Assembly: GCF_014191715.1 (NCBI RefSeq) | Contig: NZ_JACHWY010000001.1 | Span: 1,302,001-1,366,000 of the forward strand | Direction: 5' to 3' | Length of the DNA stretch: 64,000 nucleotides | Origin: Litorivivens lipolytica | GTDB taxonomy: Bacteria > Pseudomonadota > Gammaproteobacteria > Pseudomonadales > Spongiibacteraceae | Part shown: piece after piece, positions 45,439 to 58,387 of the stretch | Numbering within the stretch: position 1 is the stretch's first letter | Layout of the letters: every line of letters starts with the position of its first letter | The notes under the pieces: model-generated | Databases searched by the model: none | What the model was told of the DNA's origin: nothing | What the model saw: the letters and a program-made list of their open reading frames with translations, nothing else | Position numbers and translations under genes: made by a program

Positions 45439-46221
45439 ATGACAAACCTACTCACAAACATCGACGAAAAAGGCATAGCGACGCTATCGCTAAACAAGCC
45501 TGAAAAGCACAACTGCTTCGATGACACCCTCATCCTCGAAATCACCGAAGCCGTAAACGCCTTGGCGAACAACGACAAAGTACGTGTCCTCGTACTCACC
45601 GGAGAAGGCAAAAGCTTCTCCGCTGGCGGCGACCTAAGCTGGATGCAACGCATGGCCAACTACACCCATGCCGAAAACGAACAAGACGCCGGCCAACTCG
45701 CCGAAATGCTCCGCGTACTAAACGAATTTCCCAAACCCACAATCGCACGCGTACAAGGCGCAGCCTTCGGCGGTGCGGTCGGCTTGGTAAGCTGCTGCGA
45801 TATGGCAGTAGGCACCCCGCGCGCCAGCTTCAGCCTCAGCGAAGTCAAAATCGGTCTGATCCCCGCAACGATCAGCCCCTATGTGATTCAGGCCATTGGT
45901 GTACGCGCCTCACGCCGCTATTTCCAGACCGGCGAGCGTTTCAACGCAGAAACCGCCCTGCAACTCGGCCTGCTCAGCGAAGTTGTTGACGAAGAATCTC
46001 TGGACGAAAAGATCAACGAACTCGTTACCACCCTGCTGGCCAACAGCCCGCAGGCTTTGGCGCAGGCCAAGCAACTGGTGCTGGACTATGCCAACCGTGA
46101 AATTACGCCCGACCTGATCAAAGACAGCTGTACGCGTATCGCTGATATCCGTGTATCGGAAGAAGGTCAGGAAGGACTCAAAGCTTTCCTCGAAAAACGC
46201 TCACCAAACTGGGTGAAATAA
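45439..46221 (+). CDS. liuC: Methylglutaconyl-CoA hydratase (enoyl-CoA hydratase family)
   Basis: 260 residues, crotonase fold. GKSFSAGGDLSWMQRM forms the first oxyanion strand; VQGAAFGGAVGLVSCCDMAVG the second; the Glu in SFSLSEVKIGLIPATISPYV is the expected catalytic acid of the AUH/LiuC group. It hydrates 3-methylglutaconyl-CoA to HMG-CoA between LiuB/LiuD and LiuE. It ends 2 bases before liuD. The first ~130 codons use more A/T-ending codons (CTA, ATA, AAA) than the rest of the gene or its neighbours; that part adjoins the inserted element. The start at 45439 follows AACAGAACG, a weak ribosome site. Confidence 0.92.
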   Translation: MTNLLTNIDEKGIATLSLNKPEKHNCFDDTLILEITEAVNALANNDKVRVLVLTGEGKSFSAGGDLSWMQRMANYTHAENEQDAGQLAEMLRVLNEFPKPTIARVQGAAFGGAVGLVSCCDMAVGTPRASFSLSEVKIGLIPATISPYVIQAIGVRASRRYFQTGERFNAETALQLGLLSEVVDEESLDEKINELVTTLLANSPQALAQAKQLVLDYANREITPDLIKDSCTRIADIRVSEEGQEGLKAFLEKRSPNWVK

Positions 46222-46223
46222 CT

Positions 46224-48221
46224 ATGTTCAAAAAGATACTCATAGCAAACCGCGGTGAAATCAGCTGCCGCGTTATTAAAACCGCCAAGAAAATGGGCAT
46301 TCGCACTGTCGCTGTTTACAGCGATGCGGATCGCAATGCGCTGCATACCAGCCTTGCGGATGAGGCCGTGCATATTGGCCCGGCACCAGCGGCAGAATCC
46401 TATCTGGTGATCGACAAGATCATAGAGGCAGCCAAAAAGACCGGCGCGGAGGCGATTCATCCCGGCTACGGATTTCTGTCGGAAAACGCCGACTTCTGTC
46501 GTCGCTGCGCTGAGGAAGGCATTGTCTTTATCGGCCCACCAACCGGCGCCATTGAAGCTATGGGTTCAAAATCTGCCGCCAAGCAGATTATGGAAAAGGC
46601 CGGCGTACCTTTGGTGCCCGGTTACCACGGCGAGGATCAGGACGAAGCCATCCTGAAAAAAGCGGCCGACGATATGGGTTATCCGGTGCTGCTGAAAGCC
46701 GCTGCCGGTGGCGGTGGTAAAGGGATGCGTCAGGTGTGGAGCAGCGATGAGTTCTCTGCGGCACTGGCGGCAGCGAAACGCGAGTCCAAAAAGTCCTTTA
46801 ACGATGACAAGATGCTGGTCGAGAAATACCTGACCGGCCCACGTCACGTTGAAATTCAGGTCTTCTGTGACAGCCACGGCAACGCAGTGCATCTGTTCGA
46901 ACGCGATTGCTCGGTGCAACGCCGTCACCAGAAGGTCATTGAAGAAGCCCCGGCCCCCGGTATGACCGAAGAGCTTCGCGCCGCGATGGGTGAAGCCGCG
47001 ATAAAAGCAGCGCAGGCAATTGATTATGTTGGCGCCGGCACCGTGGAATTCCTGCTGGATTCCGACGGTTCGTTCTACTTTATGGAAATGAACACCCGCC
47101 TGCAGGTAGAACACCCGGTCACCGAACTGATCAGTGGTCAGGATCTGGTGAGCTGGCAACTGAAAGTCGCCAACGGCGAAACCCTGCCCTGCAAACAGGA
47201 AGATCTGCAGATTCGCGGCCACGCCTTTGAAGCGCGGGTATATGCCGAAGATCCGGATAATAACTTCCTGCCCCAGACCGGCGTGCTGCGCTTTCTGAAA
47301 GAACCCGAACAGGGTGACCATATTCGCGTGGACACCGGCGTGGTGGAAGGCGATGAAATCAGCGTCTACTACGATCCCATGATTGCCAAGCTGATTACCT
47401 GGGATGAAAACCGCGACCGCGCGCTCAAGCGCCTGCAGAATGCGCTGGCCCAATACAACATTGGCGGCGTGGTTACCAACCTGCCCTTCCTCTACAACCT
47501 GGCGGCTCACCCGGCTTTTGAAAACGCCGAGCTGACCACCGGTTTTATCGAACAGCACAATGACGAGCTGTTCAAGGACAACGACGAAGATATCAGCCAA
47601 CTGTTGCCACTGGCGGCGCTCTATGCCTTGCTGGAGCAGGCCGAGCAGCAGCGCGCGCAAGCTGAAAAAAGCAGCGAACCGGATTCACCCTGGAATACGC
47701 CTTTTGGCTGGCGCAGCAGCCTGCCCGCCTATTGCCACGTGGATGTTCGCTGGCAGGAGCATGAGCATCGCGTCACGGTTGAACCGATGGGCGAGCAGTT
47801 CAAGCTCAGCTTCGAAGGTCAAAGCGCATTAGTGAGTGGATCACTTCAAGACAGCCGACTGAGTGCCATTGTCGATGGTCACCGTGTAACCGCCACCGTC
47901 AGCAAGTTTGGTGACGACTACCACGTGTATCTGGCGGATCGCGCGTTCAGTTTCTCGCTGGTGCAACCCGACACCGGCGAGATGGATGATTCGGCGGGCG
48001 CTGGCAACTTTGCGGCACCGATGAATGGCACCATTGTGGCCTGTTCCGTTGAGGCAGGCGCCGAAGTGAAAAAAGGCGCCACACTGATGATTATGGAAGC
48101 GATGAAAATGGAGCACACCATCACCGCTCCGGCCGACGGCAAAGTGGTCAGCTTTTTCTTTAATGCGGGCGACCTCGTCGATGGTGGTGCCCAACTGCTG
48201 GAATTTGAGGTAACCGAATAA
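46224..48221 (+). CDS. liuD: Methylcrotonyl-CoA carboxylase alpha (biotin) subunit
   Basis: 665 residues. In order: biotin-carboxylase N-domain ([61 protein letters not shown]), ATP-grasp domain ([73 protein letters not shown]), a linking domain, and a C-terminal biotinyl domain with K628 in the EAMKMEH motif. It provides carboxybiotin to LiuB. The stop overlaps the liuE ATG by one base, which shows tight coupling. Confidence 0.96.
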   Translation: MFKKILIANRGEISCRVIKTAKKMGIRTVAVYSDADRNALHTSLADEAVHIGPAPAAESYLVIDKIIEAAKKTGAEAIHPGYGFLSENADFCRRCAEEGIVFIGPPTGAIEAMGSKSAAKQIMEKAGVPLVPGYHGEDQDEAILKKAADDMGYPVLLKAAAGGGGKGMRQVWSSDEFSAALAAAKRESKKSFNDDKMLVEKYLTGPRHVEIQVFCDSHGNAVHLFERDCSVQRRHQKVIEEAPAPGMTEELRAAMGEAAIKAAQAIDYVGAGTVEFLLDSDGSFYFMEMNTRLQVEHPVTELISGQDLVSWQLKVANGETLPCKQEDLQIRGHAFEARVYAEDPDNNFLPQTGVLRFLKEPEQGDHIRVDTGVVEGDEISVYYDPMIAKLITWDENRDRALKRLQNALAQYNIGGVVTNLPFLYNLAAHPAFENAELTTGFIEQHNDELFKDNDEDISQLLPLAALYALLEQAEQQRAQAEKSSEPDSPWNTPFGWRSSLPAYCHVDVRWQEHEHRVTVEPMGEQFKLSFEGQSALVSGSLQDSRLSAIVDGHRVTATVSKFGDDYHVYLADRAFSFSLVQPDTGEMDDSAGAGNFAAPMNGTIVACSVEAGAEVKKGATLMIMEAMKMEHTITAPADGKVVSFFFNAGDLVDGGAQLLEFEVTE

Positions 48222-49126
48222 TGCTGCCAAACAAAGTACGTGTTGTTGAAGTCGGCCCCCGTGATGGCCTGCAAAATGAAAAGACCCCGCTGGACGCCGC
48301 GGACAAGATCGAGCTGATTCACGCACTGGCCGACGCTGGCGTGACCACGATCGAGAGCGGCAGTTTTGTAAACCCGAAATGGGTGCCGCAGATGGCCAGC
48401 AGCGAAGAGGTGTTTCAAGGTATTCAGCGCAAGAGCGGTGTGACCTATTCCGCCCTCACACCGAACCTGAAAGGTTTCGAACGGGCGCTGGCGGTAAAAG
48501 CCGACGAAGTCGCGGTATTTGCTGCGGCCTCGGAAGCTTTCGCCCAGAAAAATACCAACTGCTCCATCGCCGAAAGCATCGAACGTTTTGTGCCCGTTAT
48601 GGAAGCCGCCAAAGCCGCCAATATGCCGGTGCGGGGCTATATATCCTGCATCGTCGGCTGCCCCTATGAGGGAGATATCGCACCGCAGAAGGTGCTGGAA
48701 GTAACTAAAACCCTGCTCGATATGGGCTGCTACGAAGTTTCACTGGGCGATACCATCGGCGTCGGCACCGCCGCTAGCTGCCAGCGTTTACTGGAAGTGC
48801 TCGGCGCTGAAATCCCCATGGAGAAACTGGCGGTTCACTACCACGACACCTACGGTCAGGCCCTCGCCAATATTCTGAAATCACTGGAGATGGGCGTTGC
48901 GACCGTAGACAGCTCCGTCGCGGGCCTCGGCGGTTGCCCCTATGCCAAAGGGGCCAGCGGCAACGTGGCGACGGAAGATGTGATCTATCTGCTCAACGGC
49001 TTGGGTATTGAGCATGGCATCGACCTCGACAAACTGATCGACGCTGGCAATGCGATCTCCAATCGCCTGAACCGCCCGAACAACTCACGGGTTGCCAACG
49101 CCATCACCGCCAAACGGGAAAAGTAA
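48221..49126 (+). CDS. liuE: Hydroxymethylglutaryl-CoA lyase
   Basis: 301 residues, DRE-TIM-like barrel. [16 protein letters not shown] at the N-terminus holds the catalytic Arg-Asp pair, [13 protein letters not shown] and [14 protein letters not shown] are family blocks, and [29 protein letters not shown] carries the active-site Cys loop. It splits HMG-CoA to acetyl-CoA and acetoacetate, the last step of leucine breakdown. The gene overlaps liuD by one base, and aacS starts 4 bases after it, so the acetoacetate made is activated at once. Confidence 0.95.
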   Translation: MLPNKVRVVEVGPRDGLQNEKTPLDAADKIELIHALADAGVTTIESGSFVNPKWVPQMASSEEVFQGIQRKSGVTYSALTPNLKGFERALAVKADEVAVFAAASEAFAQKNTNCSIAESIERFVPVMEAAKAANMPVRGYISCIVGCPYEGDIAPQKVLEVTKTLLDMGCYEVSLGDTIGVGTAASCQRLLEVLGAEIPMEKLAVHYHDTYGQALANILKSLEMGVATVDSSVAGLGGCPYAKGASGNVATEDVIYLLNGLGIEHGIDLDKLIDAGNAISNRLNRPNNSRVANAITAKREK

Positions 49127-49130
49127 TTCC

Positions 49131-51092
<1,962 letters not shown>

Positions 51093-51272
51093 TCAATCAT
51101 CAAAGGGCACCTTCACGGTAGGTAGAACCCCGAACTACCTATCGGCTTCCAGAGCGATACACTCACGCTTTGACTGATTGTTCGCTTACTGTGGAAAGTA
51201 CTTATCATCCGGCAATGTAGCTAGGAGCGTATTCACTTCACAGGCTGTCGATGTCGACTCGGGGAAATAGTT

Positions 51273-52517
51273 GTGACAAATCTTCTGAAAGGAACGCTTA
51301 CAGGTGTGCAGTCCACTAGCCGGCAAAAGTCTATCTTGCTAGTCGAAGATGATGATTTCCAGCGGCAGGTACTGAAAACCCAGTTCAGCTCACTCAATGT
51401 TGACATCCTCGAAGCCTGCAACGGCATAGAAGCCCTTGAGCATGTAGACCGGTATGGCCACTGTATCTCACTGATCCTCTGCGACCTCGACATGCCAAAA
51501 ATGGACGGTATGGAGTTCGCGAGACACCTTGGAACCCGTGAAGTTGCACCTAATCTGGCTTTGCTGAGCTCCAGCGATACGAGCATGCTAAGCAGTGTGG
51601 ACACGATGTGCCGAGCCTATGGCATCACCACCATCGGCACCTTTCAAAAACCCCTTTCCCGAGATCAGATTAGCAAGATACTGAAAGAGCTTTCGCTAAC
51701 CGAGACCAATAGTGATGCACCCCGTTATGCCCAACAGAAGGCCTTTACGGAAACAGAGATAGTTGCGGCACTGGAGAGCCACCAGATTCAACCTCACTTT
51801 CAGGCCAAGTTAGATTTGTCGTCCAATACGATTGTCGGCGCTGAGGCTCTTGCACGATGGCTACACCCAACCCTGGGTTTGCAGGCGCCCTTCAGCTTTA
51901 TCCCTGTACTCGAACAGGGCCAGTATATCGATGCACTGACATTCTCACTGCTTCGGCAGGCAGTCGCTAAACAACAAGAGTGGCTGGAGCAAGGCCACAA
52001 GATGTCTATTGCGGTAAATCTGTCACCGAATTCGCTCCACGATCTTTCCTTCGCCGACCGACTTACAGAGATTGTAACCGACGCCGGAATAGCGACCGAC
52101 AACGTGGTTTTTGAGGTAACAGAAACGGCGGCAATGCAGGACCTAGCCCCCGCACTCGAAAATCTTGCGCGACTGAGGCTGCGCGGCTTTGGACTCTCTA
52201 TCGACGATTTCGGCACCGGGTTTGCCAGCATGGAGCAACTCGGCCGCATTGCCTTTACCGAACTGAAAATCGATCGAAGTTTTGTCTCCACCATGCTGGA
52301 GAAAAACGAAAGCCGAGCCATTGTCGAGTTCAGTATCAATATGGCCCAAAAACTCGGCATGCGATCCGTCGCGGAAGGTGTCGAGCACGGCGAAGAGCTG
52401 GAGCTGCTCAGAGAGCTGGGTTGTGATCATGTACAGGGTTATTTTGTGGCCAAGCCCGTCGACGTCAATGCGTTTATGACACAGTTGGCAAGGGGTAACC
52501 GATGTACCGCCGCCTGA
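51273..52517 (+). CDS. Response regulator with EAL domain (c-di-GMP phosphodiesterase)
   Basis: 414 residues, GTG start. Receiver domain (residues ~18-140) with acidic pocket VEDDD and phospho-acceptor D71 in CDLDMPKMDG. The EAL domain follows: E191-A-L in GAEALARWLHP, VNLSPNSL, EVTETAA, SIDDFGTGFASME, ELKIDRSFV and AEGVEHGEE, i.e. the metal and substrate residues of an active phosphodiesterase are present. It should hydrolyse c-di-GMP when phosphorylated. The gene overlaps the hybrid kinase by 16 bases, so the kinase is its partner. By lowering c-di-GMP it could restrain the BcsA/BcsE cellulose machinery of this genome. Confidence 0.93.
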   Translation: MTNLLKGTLTGVQSTSRQKSILLVEDDDFQRQVLKTQFSSLNVDILEACNGIEALEHVDRYGHCISLILCDLDMPKMDGMEFARHLGTREVAPNLALLSSSDTSMLSSVDTMCRAYGITTIGTFQKPLSRDQISKILKELSLTETNSDAPRYAQQKAFTETEIVAALESHQIQPHFQAKLDLSSNTIVGAEALARWLHPTLGLQAPFSFIPVLEQGQYIDALTFSLLRQAVAKQQEWLEQGHKMSIAVNLSPNSLHDLSFADRLTEIVTDAGIATDNVVFEVTETAAMQDLAPALENLARLRLRGFGLSIDDFGTGFASMEQLGRIAFTELKIDRSFVSTMLEKNESRAIVEFSINMAQKLGMRSVAEGVEHGEELELLRELGCDHVQGYFVAKPVDVNAFMTQLARGNRCTAA

Positions 52518-55500
52518 AGCACTGGGTTGCCAGTCACCGTGCAAACGCAGAAAAGCCGCGGACTGCCGGGGTAGCTAAAGACATATTTGCTGGCGCCTTA
52601 ACCAAGCAGGCGATTGCAGACATTGATTACGCGGATACCCACGGTCAGGCCTATCGCTGGTATCTGGACTTGGAAAGCCAACGGCTCACCCTGGAGTCCC
52701 TCTCCAACGATGCCTCCACGACCACCACGAATGATTTCCAGCAATGGCTGGAGGAATCGCTGAGCACGAAGGTGGCAGAACAAATCGAATCGGCGATAGG
52801 TCAGGTGCGAGAAAATGGCGCATCCGAAGCGACTCAGCGCGGCCACCTAACGATCGACGACCACAATCGTCATATCAGTGTTTACTATGAACTGGACAAT
52901 ACTGCGAATAGCTTGAGCGGTATTGCGCTGGATATGTCGGTACTGGTCAGCGCCCGTGAAGCCATCGGCAGTAGCCAATCGTTGATCGAGAGTCTCATCA
53001 ACAGCAACATCGACTGCGTTAAGATTCTTGACCGAGAGGGCTGCCTGTTAGACATGAATTCGAACGGTCAGGAGTTGATGGCGGTAAAAGATTTCGAGCT
53101 GATTCGCGGACAGTATTGGCCGGATTTTTGGTCACGAGATGAAGACAGAGAAAATGCCTGCCGCGCCGTTGAAGAAGGCGTCAATGGTCGCAGCCATCGC
53201 TTTACCGGGTATACCGCGACCATGGCCGGAGAACCCAAATGGTGGGAGGTGACTGTTTACCCCATTTGCGGTGGCGATCAGCCCGACTATCTGCTTTCTG
53301 TGTCACGCGATATTTCTCACGAGCGAAAACTCTCCGCGGAGCTCGCCGTCGCTAATGCGCTGTTAGAGGAAGATATCGATGTACGTACTCGCGAACTGAC
53401 TCACCAGCAGGAATTAAACCGCCTTCTGCTGGAGTCCATGTCTGAAGGTGTGGTTGCCTGCAATGAAAAGGGCGAGCTGATTCTCTTTAACAAAACCGCA
53501 CGCGACTGGCACGGCATGGACCCACGCAACGTGCCCTCTGACGAATGGGCCAATTATTACAGTCTTTTCGACGCAGATGGTTTAACCCCGCTCCAGCCTG
53601 AACAGATCCCGCTAATCCGAGCCTTCAATGGCGAACGCGTCACCAATGCCGGCATGGCCATAGCGCGAACAGGCGAGCCCACAAGGCACATACTGGCCAG
53701 CGGTGGCCCTATTTTCGACAAACAGGGTAAGCAGATCGGCGCGGTGGCCACCATGCGCGACGTGACCGAAGAGCGGGAATCTCGACTCGCGCTGGAGAAA
53801 GCCGCTCGCGAATTACGCGGTGCCAACGTACTGATCAAGCAGGAACGCTCTCTGCTCGAGAACCGCGTGGAAAGCCGTACCCGTCAGCTGAAAGTACTCA
53901 ATGAAGAGCTCGAACAGGCAACGCAATCGGCGCAAGCGGCCTCGAGGGCGAAGAGCGCATTCCTTGCCACCATGAGCCACGAAATCCGCACGCCCATGAA
54001 CGGTGTTGTAGGCATGCTGGATGTACTCGCCAGTGAAGGTCTCTCGGAATCACAGCAGGATGCACTGGAGACCATTCGGCAATCATCTTTTGTGCTATTG
54101 CGCCTGATCGATGACGTTCTCGATTTCTCGAAAATTGAAGCGGGCAAGATGGAGCTGGAGCAGTCGCCGGTTGATCTACGCGTATTGCTTGAAAACGTGT
54201 GCACGCTGCTGTTGCCACTGGCCAAAGACAACAACGTTTTGCTGTCCCCCTTCGTCGACCCTGTTTTGCCCCACATGATGTTGGGAGACAGCACTCGCTT
54301 GCAGCAAATTTTTTATAATCTCATTGGCAATGCCGTCAAATTTTCGGGCCGTAAAGCCGGTCGCCCCGGACTGGTCGGCATTTACGCCCGGCCTAGCACC
54401 TCTCAGCCAGGGCACGTCGACATCAGTATTGAAGACAATGGCATCGGCATTCCAGAAGAGGTTATTCCGCGACTTTTCAACTCCTTCACGCAGGCAGAAT
54501 CGTCAACCACGCGAAAATTTGGTGGAAGCGGTCTTGGGCTTGCCATCACCAAACGCCTTGCTACCTTGATGGGCGGAGAGATCGCCCTGCAAAGCGTTGT
54601 GGGTCAGGGTACTTGCGTAACCTTGACCATGCCCTGTGACAAAGCGCCCGGCAAGATACCCTGCTTTGAACTAGCCGGTGTAGATTGCGAAATCAACAGC
54701 GCTAATCCCTGGCTGCTGCGCAAGTTGGACGGGTACCTTCGCTTGAGCGGCGCTCGCATTACGGCAACACGAGACGATATTGAACCTGAGGGTGAAATAG
54801 AAGCGAGTATCACAATTGCTGCGACTGACACCTCTGATGAGGTGCGACTCGACATCCTACTCGCAGACAAACATTCAGTAAGCCAACACAGCAGCGGGCA
54901 TCTCACCCTGAATAGCCCCTTCCTCAGTTATCGGGAGCTTGTGCGGGCACTCAAGATCAGCGCTGGCATCACTGACTTCGATACCAACTCAAGCCCCCAC
55001 CGGTCTGGTTGGCAAAGTGCCGAGTTGCACACCCTCGACCATGAAGTAAAAATTCTGGTTGCTGAAGACGACAAGACAAACCAATACGTCATTCGGCAGC
55101 AACTCAAATTGCTGAATATCCAAGCCGATATCGCCGGCAACGGCCGCGAAGCCGCGGAACTGTTCAAACGTAATCGCTATCATCTGGTGCTAACCGATCT
55201 CCATATGCCCGAACTTGATGGGATGGAACTACTTGGCCAGATTCGGGAGCACGAGAAGCAAAACGCGCAAGCGCGAACCCCTGTGATCGTGTTATCGGCC
55301 AATGCTATCCGCGGCGTATCGAATAACGCCGCCGCGCGCGGATTCGACGCTTACCTGACTAAACCCATACAGCTCGATACGCTAGGTCGAGAGCTGCAAC
55401 GCTGGATCAACCACGACGCGAACCCAGCAGAAACGGCAGCGCCTGGCCTTGAGTCCGACTCATGGGCTAAAACCTTTAAGGTAGAGCAGTTGCACTCGGT

Positions 55501-55819
55501 GATTTCGGACGATCCGCGGTTGGTAAGAACCACACTGAGCAATTTTCAGAGCACCGCCAGGGTTCAGCTCGATGAATTGTGCCATGTGATTGAGACCGGA
55601 AAGCTGGATCAGGTGGCATCCCTCGCCCACAAGCTGAAAGGCAGCTCGAGCATGGTGGGAGGAGAGACAATGAGCGATCTCTGTAAGCAGCTGGAAAAAG
55701 CCTCCCGCGCACAGGACTCGGATCAAACCGGCGTCATCGGGGCAGAAATCTGTGAGGAATTCTCCCGCCTATGCACGGCGATCGACTGTCACCTTGCCGA
55801 TATCCCCTTGGCATCCTGA
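52502..55819 (+). CDS. Hybrid sensor histidine kinase (PAS-HisKA-HATPase-REC-Hpt)
   Basis: 1105 residues, cytosolic: no membrane helices. In order: an N-terminal region of unknown fold (residues 1-160), PAS (~165-290), a short coiled coil, PAS (~300-425), coiled coil (~430-480), HisKA with H493 in TMSHEIRTPMNG, HATPase with DNGIGIPEEV and GGSGLGLAI, a degenerate receiver-like segment (~700-830), an intact receiver with D899 in TDLHMPELDGMEL, and an Hpt domain with H1043 in LAHKLKGSSSM. It thus has a full internal phosphorelay to the partner EAL regulator. The second receiver-like region lacks the usual Asp pattern. Confidence 0.92.
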   Translation: MYRRLKHWVASHRANAEKPRTAGVAKDIFAGALTKQAIADIDYADTHGQAYRWYLDLESQRLTLESLSNDASTTTTNDFQQWLEESLSTKVAEQIESAIGQVRENGASEATQRGHLTIDDHNRHISVYYELDNTANSLSGIALDMSVLVSAREAIGSSQSLIESLINSNIDCVKILDREGCLLDMNSNGQELMAVKDFELIRGQYWPDFWSRDEDRENACRAVEEGVNGRSHRFTGYTATMAGEPKWWEVTVYPICGGDQPDYLLSVSRDISHERKLSAELAVANALLEEDIDVRTRELTHQQELNRLLLESMSEGVVACNEKGELILFNKTARDWHGMDPRNVPSDEWANYYSLFDADGLTPLQPEQIPLIRAFNGERVTNAGMAIARTGEPTRHILASGGPIFDKQGKQIGAVATMRDVTEERESRLALEKAARELRGANVLIKQERSLLENRVESRTRQLKVLNEELEQATQSAQAASRAKSAFLATMSHEIRTPMNGVVGMLDVLASEGLSESQQDALETIRQSSFVLLRLIDDVLDFSKIEAGKMELEQSPVDLRVLLENVCTLLLPLAKDNNVLLSPFVDPVLPHMMLGDSTRLQQIFYNLIGNAVKFSGRKAGRPGLVGIYARPSTSQPGHVDISIEDNGIGIPEEVIPRLFNSFTQAESSTTRKFGGSGLGLAITKRLATLMGGEIALQSVVGQGTCVTLTMPCDKAPGKIPCFELAGVDCEINSANPWLLRKLDGYLRLSGARITATRDDIEPEGEIEASITIAATDTSDEVRLDILLADKHSVSQHSSGHLTLNSPFLSYRELVRALKISAGITDFDTNSSPHRSGWQSAELHTLDHEVKILVAEDDKTNQYVIRQQLKLLNIQADIAGNGREAAELFKRNRYHLVLTDLHMPELDGMELLGQIREHEKQNAQARTPVIVLSANAIRGVSNNAAARGFDAYLTKPIQLDTLGRELQRWINHDANPAETAAPGLESDSWAKTFKVEQLHSVISDDPRLVRTTLSNFQSTARVQLDELCHVIETGKLDQVASLAHKLKGSSSMVGGETMSDLCKQLEKASRAQDSDQTGVIGAEICEEFSRLCTAIDCHLADIPLAS

Positions 55820-55944
55820 TCTTCTCTGGTCGCCAGATCATCGGGCTGGACGATGGGACAGCAGTGGCCGGCTAAGGTAGTATCTACTCACTGATTACAT
55901 CGCCTCACCTCGTGTGCGGGCAGACGAGATATAGGTATTACCCA

Positions 55945-58296
55945 ATGAAACCAGCCCTGATTCTGATGTCAGTGGCACTGGTACTGAGCGGCTGTAAAGG
56001 CGACAGCAGCAGTACCCCGCCCGCAACCGTCAATGCCCCCAGCCCGGCCGAACGCGTCAAGGAATCTGCAGTCGCACAATGCGTGATCAATGATCCGCGC
56101 CGCTTGGTCGTCAGCAGCACCCCCGATGCCCCTGGCCCTCTGGAAGTCACCGTCGACACCCCACTTCAGCCCGCCAGTGAATGCGCCGACAACCAGCGCT
56201 TTCAAGTTGGCACCGGCATTTACGACATTACCGCCACCATAGCCGATACCGCGAGTCTCGCCTGGGTAAATCCGCAGCAGGTCTTTAGCGCCCTTCACAC
56301 CCGCGTTTACTCGCGCGCCTTTGTCATTGCCTCGCCCTGCAACGGCAAGCGGATACTGTTTGTATCTCTGGATACCGGCCTGATGAGCGCAACCCTGCGC
56401 GATGCCATTCTCGCTGAGATTGCCGCCGACCCGGAGCTTTCGCCCCACTACAACGGCAATAACGTGATGCTGTCGGTGACCCATACCCATTCCGACCCAG
56501 GCATTGGGCTAAACGAACAGGGCAATGGTCTGCAGGTTATCGCGGGCGGGACTTATCAGGCGATCCGTAATGCGCATCTGAATCTGGAAGCTAACCCCGA
56601 GCCAGCCAGTATTCGCCTATCTGCGGGAGAATTGCTGAATACCAATATCAATCGCTCCAAACCCGCCTACGCCCTGAATCCGGCCGACGAGCGCGCCCTG
56701 TTTACCAACACGGCGGGCAACGAAACCCAGGTGAATAAGCGCATGGTGCAGCTGGAGCTGAGTCGTGGTGGTCAGCCAGTTGGGCTGATCAACTGGTTCG
56801 GCGTTCACCCCACGGTGATTGGTCCGGCCGAAAAATATGTCAGTGGCGATGTAAAAGGCTACGCCTCATTAGGTTTTGAAGAGCTGATGGGGACCGACTA
56901 TCGGGCTGACCCTTCTACCGGCACCTATGTAGCCGCCTTTGCCCAAGCCGATGAGGGCGACGCCTCACCCAATATCGCCATCGAAGACTTTCCCTACCCC
57001 AGTAAACAACGCGGCGGCGGAGAGAATGATCTGGATGCCAATGCCATCTCTGGCGTCAAACAACTGGCCAAGGCCTTGGAACTGTTTGGCACAGGCAGCG
57101 CAATTACCGGCCCGGTGGATTTTCGCTTTGCCACCGTTCCCATCACGGACATTACTGTTACTGACCAGACCGTGCTCAAAAGCCTGAACCACTCTGATGA
57201 CGAAGAAATACGCACCTGCGACGGTATTCTCGGCGTATCTTTTGGTGCCGGCGCAGAAGACGGCCCCGGCCCCACCAAGGAAGGCTACACCTGTAGCGAC
57301 GACCCCGATGTGCTGAATGCGGCGCTGGCCGATATCCAAACGCTCGAGGGCCAGCCCCTGGAGGGCTTCCCCGGTGGCTGGCCCAAGGAAACCATCCCCG
57401 GTCAGGTGCTGTCGGCGGCGGTGATGTGTAACGCCCATAATATTCCAGGTCACAACTTTAGCTGTCAGGCAGAAAAACCGGTGTTGCTACCTCGCGGCGA
57501 CAAAGATCTGCCATTCCAGCTGTTCCGGGTAGGGAATTTCGCTCTTTTGGGCCTGCCCTGGGAAGTTACCACCATGGCCGCGCGCCGAATCCGCTCCCTG
57601 CTTTTGGAAGAACTGGCGGCCGAAGGCATTGATAATCTCGTGATTGCGGGCCTGGTTAATAACTACGTGCACTACCTGACCACGCGCGAGGAATACGCCT
57701 CACAGCAATACGAAGGCGCCTCCACCCTTTACGGCCCCTGGACACAGGCGGCGGTCGCTCAGGAATCCCTGCGACTGGCGCGCGCCATGGTCAATGGCGA
57801 TGCCCAGCCCGATGCGCCAGCAACCGGCGAACGCGCGGATCTTACACTGGTGGCTGGCCCGACGGAGTCGCCCCACCATGAAGGCGACCCCGGCAAGGTG
57901 ACGCTGCAGCCACCCTCAATCGTATCGGCCGGCGATATTCTGCAAACCCGGTTTGTAGTGGGCCACCCCGGTAACGATCTGCGTATCCAGCAGAGCTATG
58001 TCACCGTCGAGCGCATGCAAGCCGATGGCAGCTGGCAAACCGTGGTAGAAGACCGCTCGCCGGAACTGATCTACGAGTGGGAAGCGCTGGTACAGCCCCC
58101 GCTGGCACTGGAGCGCCCGCTAACCAGTTCTGGTGGCACTGCGCTGGTGATCTGGAATATCCCCCGGAATGCAGCCGCCGGAACCTATCGAATTCGGGTC
58201 GAGGGCGCCTCTCGTGTGCTGTCTGCGGAAGCAAGCTCCTATGAAGCCATCACCGAGACCTTTGTGATCAGCGGCCCCGTGGCGGAGTGCCCCTGA
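55945..58296 (+). CDS. Lipoprotein neutral/alkaline ceramidase
   Basis: 783 residues. Start ATG at 55945, signal with lipobox LSGC, lipidated Cys at residue 17. Family motifs of the non-lysosomal ceramidases: YDITATIADTA at the start of the catalytic domain, VTHTHSDPGIGLNE (zinc His cluster), WFGVHPTVIGPAEKYVSGDVKGYASLGFE, AFAQADEGDASPNI, NYVHYLTTREEYASQQYEGASTLYGPWTQ, and a C-terminal beta-sandwich (residues ~650-783). The catalytic Ser is expected in the ...DEGDASPN segment. It would hydrolyse ceramide amide bonds outside the cytoplasm; it sits alone between signalling and unrelated genes. Confidence 0.9.
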   Translation: MKPALILMSVALVLSGCKGDSSSTPPATVNAPSPAERVKESAVAQCVINDPRRLVVSSTPDAPGPLEVTVDTPLQPASECADNQRFQVGTGIYDITATIADTASLAWVNPQQVFSALHTRVYSRAFVIASPCNGKRILFVSLDTGLMSATLRDAILAEIAADPELSPHYNGNNVMLSVTHTHSDPGIGLNEQGNGLQVIAGGTYQAIRNAHLNLEANPEPASIRLSAGELLNTNINRSKPAYALNPADERALFTNTAGNETQVNKRMVQLELSRGGQPVGLINWFGVHPTVIGPAEKYVSGDVKGYASLGFEELMGTDYRADPSTGTYVAAFAQADEGDASPNIAIEDFPYPSKQRGGGENDLDANAISGVKQLAKALELFGTGSAITGPVDFRFATVPITDITVTDQTVLKSLNHSDDEEIRTCDGILGVSFGAGAEDGPGPTKEGYTCSDDPDVLNAALADIQTLEGQPLEGFPGGWPKETIPGQVLSAAVMCNAHNIPGHNFSCQAEKPVLLPRGDKDLPFQLFRVGNFALLGLPWEVTTMAARRIRSLLLEELAAEGIDNLVIAGLVNNYVHYLTTREEYASQQYEGASTLYGPWTQAAVAQESLRLARAMVNGDAQPDAPATGERADLTLVAGPTESPHHEGDPGKVTLQPPSIVSAGDILQTRFVVGHPGNDLRIQQSYVTVERMQADGSWQTVVEDRSPELIYEWEALVQPPLALERPLTSSGGTALVIWNIPRNAAAGTYRIRVEGASRVLSAEASSYEAITETFVISGPVAECP

Positions 58297-58387
58297 TACA
58301 CTTTAAGGATGCGTAACCGGCAGGCAGCAGCACGCAACCGTGGAAAACCCACACGATTGCACAGTGAAAAATGCCTGTGAACGCTCA

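Noticed and set aside
44827-45503. Several overlapping frames on both strands in the liuB-liuC gap
   Set aside because: They follow the inverted arms of the repeat, have no ribosome sites and no family signal.
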